From positions 1 through 7,320 of the forward strand of contig DMPJ01000213.1 in the NCBI GenBank assembly GCA_003456035.1: DNA of 7,320 bases. Reading direction: 5' to 3'. Below are positions 5,846 to 7,320 of the stretch, piece after piece. The number at the start of each line of letters is the position of its first letter. The stretch's first letter is position 1. The notes below the pieces were generated by a model. The model did not search any database. It was not told where the DNA came from and saw only the letters and a program-made list of their open reading frames with translations. A program made the translations under genes and the position numbers. The DNA comes from Planktothrix sp. UBA8402. Its GTDB lineage: Bacteria > Cyanobacteriota > Cyanobacteriia > Cyanobacteriales > Microcoleaceae.

Positions 5846-7129
5846 CTAAGCTAAGGCTGGAACTTTTAAACTCAAATGGGGATATAGAGGAAAGCGATCG
5901 CACAAATTCGCCACCCGTTGACGACAAGCTTCGCTGATCACTTCATCTTCAGGGTTTAACAGACGGTCGGCAATAATATTTCCAATTTCGATAAATTCCG
6001 TTTCTCCCATCCCCCGGGTGGTCATAGCTGGAGAACCTAAGCGTAAACCACTGGTAACAAAAGGAGATTCAGGATCAAAAGGAACAGTATTTTTATTCGC
6101 CGTAATATTAACTTCACTAACGAGTTGATCCGCCCGTTTTCCAGTCATATTCACCGAACGTAAATCAACTAACATCAAATGATTATCCGTGCCACCGGAA
6201 ACAATTTTCAAGCCTCGATTTTGTAATTGAGTCGCTAAGGATGCGGCATTAGCAATAACTTGACCAGAATAGGTCGAAAACTCAGGTTTCAGGGCTTCAC
6301 CAAAAGCAACAGCTTTGCCAGCGATAACGTGTTCTAGGGGGCCACCTTGATTGCCTGGGAAAACAGCTTTATCCAATTTTTTGCCCAGTTCGGCATCTCG
6401 GCTGAGAATCAATCCGCCCCTTGGCCCTCTCAAGGTTTTGTGAGTCGTGGTAGTGACCACATCACAATAGGGGATCGGGTTAGGATGATGACCCGTTGCC
6501 ACTAACCCAGCAATATGGGCAATATCGGCCATTAAGTAAGCACCGACTTCATCGGCGATGATGCGGAATTTCTCAAAATCAATCATCCGAGAATAGGCAG
6601 AATAACCGCAAATCAACATTTTGGGTTTATGCTGTTTAGCCAGTTCTAAAATTAAGTCATAGTCGAGTTGTTCGGTTTCTGGACTAACTCCGTAATGACA
6701 AGCTTTAAACCACTTACCGGAGACATTTACAGGAGAACCATGAGTTAAGTGTCCACCATGAGATAAGTCCATCCCCATAATCGTGTCACCTGGTTTTAGC
6801 ATCGCCAAGAACACGGCAAAGTTAGCTTGGGCGCCAGAATGGGGTTGAACATTGGCACTTGCCGCCCCGAATAGTTGTTTGGCACGATCAATGGCCAATT
6901 GTTCGATACCATCGACAAATTCGCAACCGCCGTAATAGCGTTTTTTGGGGAGTCCTTCGGCGTATTTATTGGTGAGAACCGACCCTTGGGCAGCCATGAC
7001 CGCCGCCGAGGTAAAATTTTCACTGGCAATTAATTCTAGGTGTTCCCGTTGACGACAGAGTTCATGCTGAATCAGATCAGCAATCACCGGATCAGTTTCA
7101 GATAAGATTTCTAGGTTAGCCCGACTCAC
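5846..7129 (-). CDS. glyA: Serine hydroxymethyltransferase
   Basis: The enzyme is PLP-dependent and interconverts serine plus tetrahydrofolate with glycine plus 5,10-methylenetetrahydrofolate in the cytosol, supplying one-carbon units. The 427 residues are a full-length bacterial-type GlyA. Recognised motifs are ELIASENF (32-39), [13 protein letters not shown] (57-69), [11 protein letters not shown] (97-107), [11 protein letters not shown] (121-131) and DIAHIAGLV (202-210). [11 protein letters not shown] (229-239) holds the PLP-binding lysine at 231, and [13 protein letters not shown] (361-373) the substrate-carboxylate Arg363. Nothing is missing. The GTG start at 7129-7127 is supported by a strong Shine-Dalgarno sequence (7143-7137) 7 bases upstream. 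In cyanobacteria the enzyme also handles glycine from photorespiration, together with the glycine cleavage system. A terminator-like hairpin lies downstream. A HIP1 site lies near the 3' end of the gene. Confidence 0.97.
   Translation of the reverse strand: MSRANLEILSETDPVIADLIQHELCRQREHLELIASENFTSAAVMAAQGSVLTNKYAEGLPKKRYYGGCEFVDGIEQLAIDRAKQLFGAASANVQPHSGAQANFAVFLAMLKPGDTIMGMDLSHGGHLTHGSPVNVSGKWFKACHYGVSPETEQLDYDLILELAKQHKPKMLICGYSAYSRMIDFEKFRIIADEVGAYLMADIAHIAGLVATGHHPNPIPYCDVVTTTTHKTLRGPRGGLILSRDAELGKKLDKAVFPGNQGGPLEHVIAGKAVAFGEALKPEFSTYSGQVIANAASLATQLQNRGLKIVSGGTDNHLMLVDLRSVNMTGKRADQLVSEVNITANKNTVPFDPESPFVTSGLRLGSPAMTTRGMGETEFIEIGNIIADRLLNPEDEVISEACRQRVANLCDRFPLYPHLSLKVPALA
5894..5901. repeat. 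HIP1 octamer
   Basis: An exact GCGATCGC lies within the 3' part of glyA. Three HIP1 copies fall within 135 bp here (5767, 5790, 5894), a local cluster, whereas only one other occurs in the whole window. Confidence 0.85.
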
Positions 7130-7136
7130 AATAAAA

Positions 7137-7143
7137 TTCCTCT
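7137..7143 (-). promoter_or_regulatory. Shine-Dalgarno sequence fixing the glyA GTG start
   Basis: On the minus strand the sequence reads AGAGGAA, then 7 bases, then GTG. The core matches the anti-Shine-Dalgarno sequence well and the spacing is normal. This selects the GTG at 7129-7127 as the start rather than an internal ATG, and gives the expected N-terminus before the first conserved motif. Confidence 0.75.
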
Positions 7144-7196
7144 TAATTACAAACTTTGATTACGGATTCACACAGATTAGGATTATCCCCGATTTT

Positions 7197-7221
7197 CCAT
7201 CATAACTTTCTTTGCTGATGG
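7197..7221. other. Short inverted repeat in the glyA upstream region
   Basis: CCATCA (7197-7202) and TGATGG (7216-7221) are exact inverted arms with a 13-base spacer, about 70-90 bases upstream of the glyA start. On the minus strand a TATGAT hexamer overlaps the right side of the left arm region, so this could be an operator next to a promoter, or a leader hairpin. No -35 partner was convincing and no known regulator site was recognised. Chance occurrence is possible. Confidence 0.2.
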
Positions 7222-7298
7222 TTAATTCCAAGATTGTGTTAAGTTCTGACTCAATTCGCCGCATCCCCTACAACTCTCGGCTTACAATAGAAGTACAA

Positions 7299-7320
7299 CA
7301 GGACTTACGCACAAGACCAA
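7299..7320. repeat. Possible mobile-element or MITE end at the window edge
   Basis: The stretch CAGGACTTACGCAC (7299-7312) resembles, from memory, terminal sequences (CAGGACTTACGCA) of small insertion elements that recur in cyanobacterial intergenic DNA. The element, if real, would extend past the window, so neither the other terminus nor a target-site duplication can be seen. This rests on recall and not on any structure visible here. Confidence 0.3.

Noticed and set aside
7130..7320. Glycine riboswitch or T-box upstream of glyA
   Set aside because: No tandem aptamer-like conserved helices or T-box sequence could be recognised. Only one 6-bp inverted repeat is present, and there is no terminator-like hairpin in the leader.
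7130..7320. NtcA binding site (GTA-N8-TAC) for nitrogen control of glyA
   Set aside because: The nearest match on the minus strand has a 10-base spacer (GTA ... TAC) and is not followed by a suitable -10 box, so it does not meet the consensus.

Overview
This window looks like chromosomal DNA from a cyanobacterium, probably a filamentous one such as an Oscillatoria or Planktothrix relative (the genus is a guess). The evidence is four copies of the cyanobacterial HIP1 octamer GCGATCGC, two long pentapeptide-repeat proteins, a Uma2-family (DUF820) nuclease-like protein, a heptanucleotide tandem repeat, and a 30-bp perfect palindrome of a type common in cyanobacterial intergenic DNA. No RNA gene, CRISPR array, transposase or phage gene was seen.

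Layout. Positions 1-146 are non-coding. They hold the palindrome and an extended -10 promoter. Two adjacent plus-strand paralogues follow (147-1697 and 1774-3333). Each has exactly 52 in-register pentapeptides, about 13 coils of a right-handed quadrilateral beta-helix, followed by a shared ~240-residue C-terminal domain that I do not recognise. A 144-bp gap (3334-3477) carries a hairpin, a heptamer repeat and a strong extended -10 box. The third plus-strand gene (3478-5013) has the layout of a DinG/XPD-type superfamily 2 helicase, but Walker A, the DEAH box and the motif VI GxGR are not recognisable. It therefore looks like a catalytically dead helicase relative. It converges, with a 19-bp gap, on a minus-strand Uma2 protein (5033-5701). 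Upstream of that on the same strand is glyA (5846-7129, serine hydroxymethyltransferase). Between the two lies a terminator-like hairpin built from two HIP1 sites. Positions 7130-7320 are the glyA upstream region, with a possible mobile-element end at the window edge.

Function. Only glyA has a firm metabolic role, in one-carbon and glycine/serine metabolism. The two pentapeptide proteins probably form a co-transcribed paralogous pair that may act together, but their target is unknown. The helicase-like gene has its own probable promoter, and no link to its neighbours can be shown. The points most worth a second look are the degenerate helicase, the uncharacterised C-terminal domain fused to repeat helices of identical length, and the HIP1-built terminator. 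None of these proves a new system.
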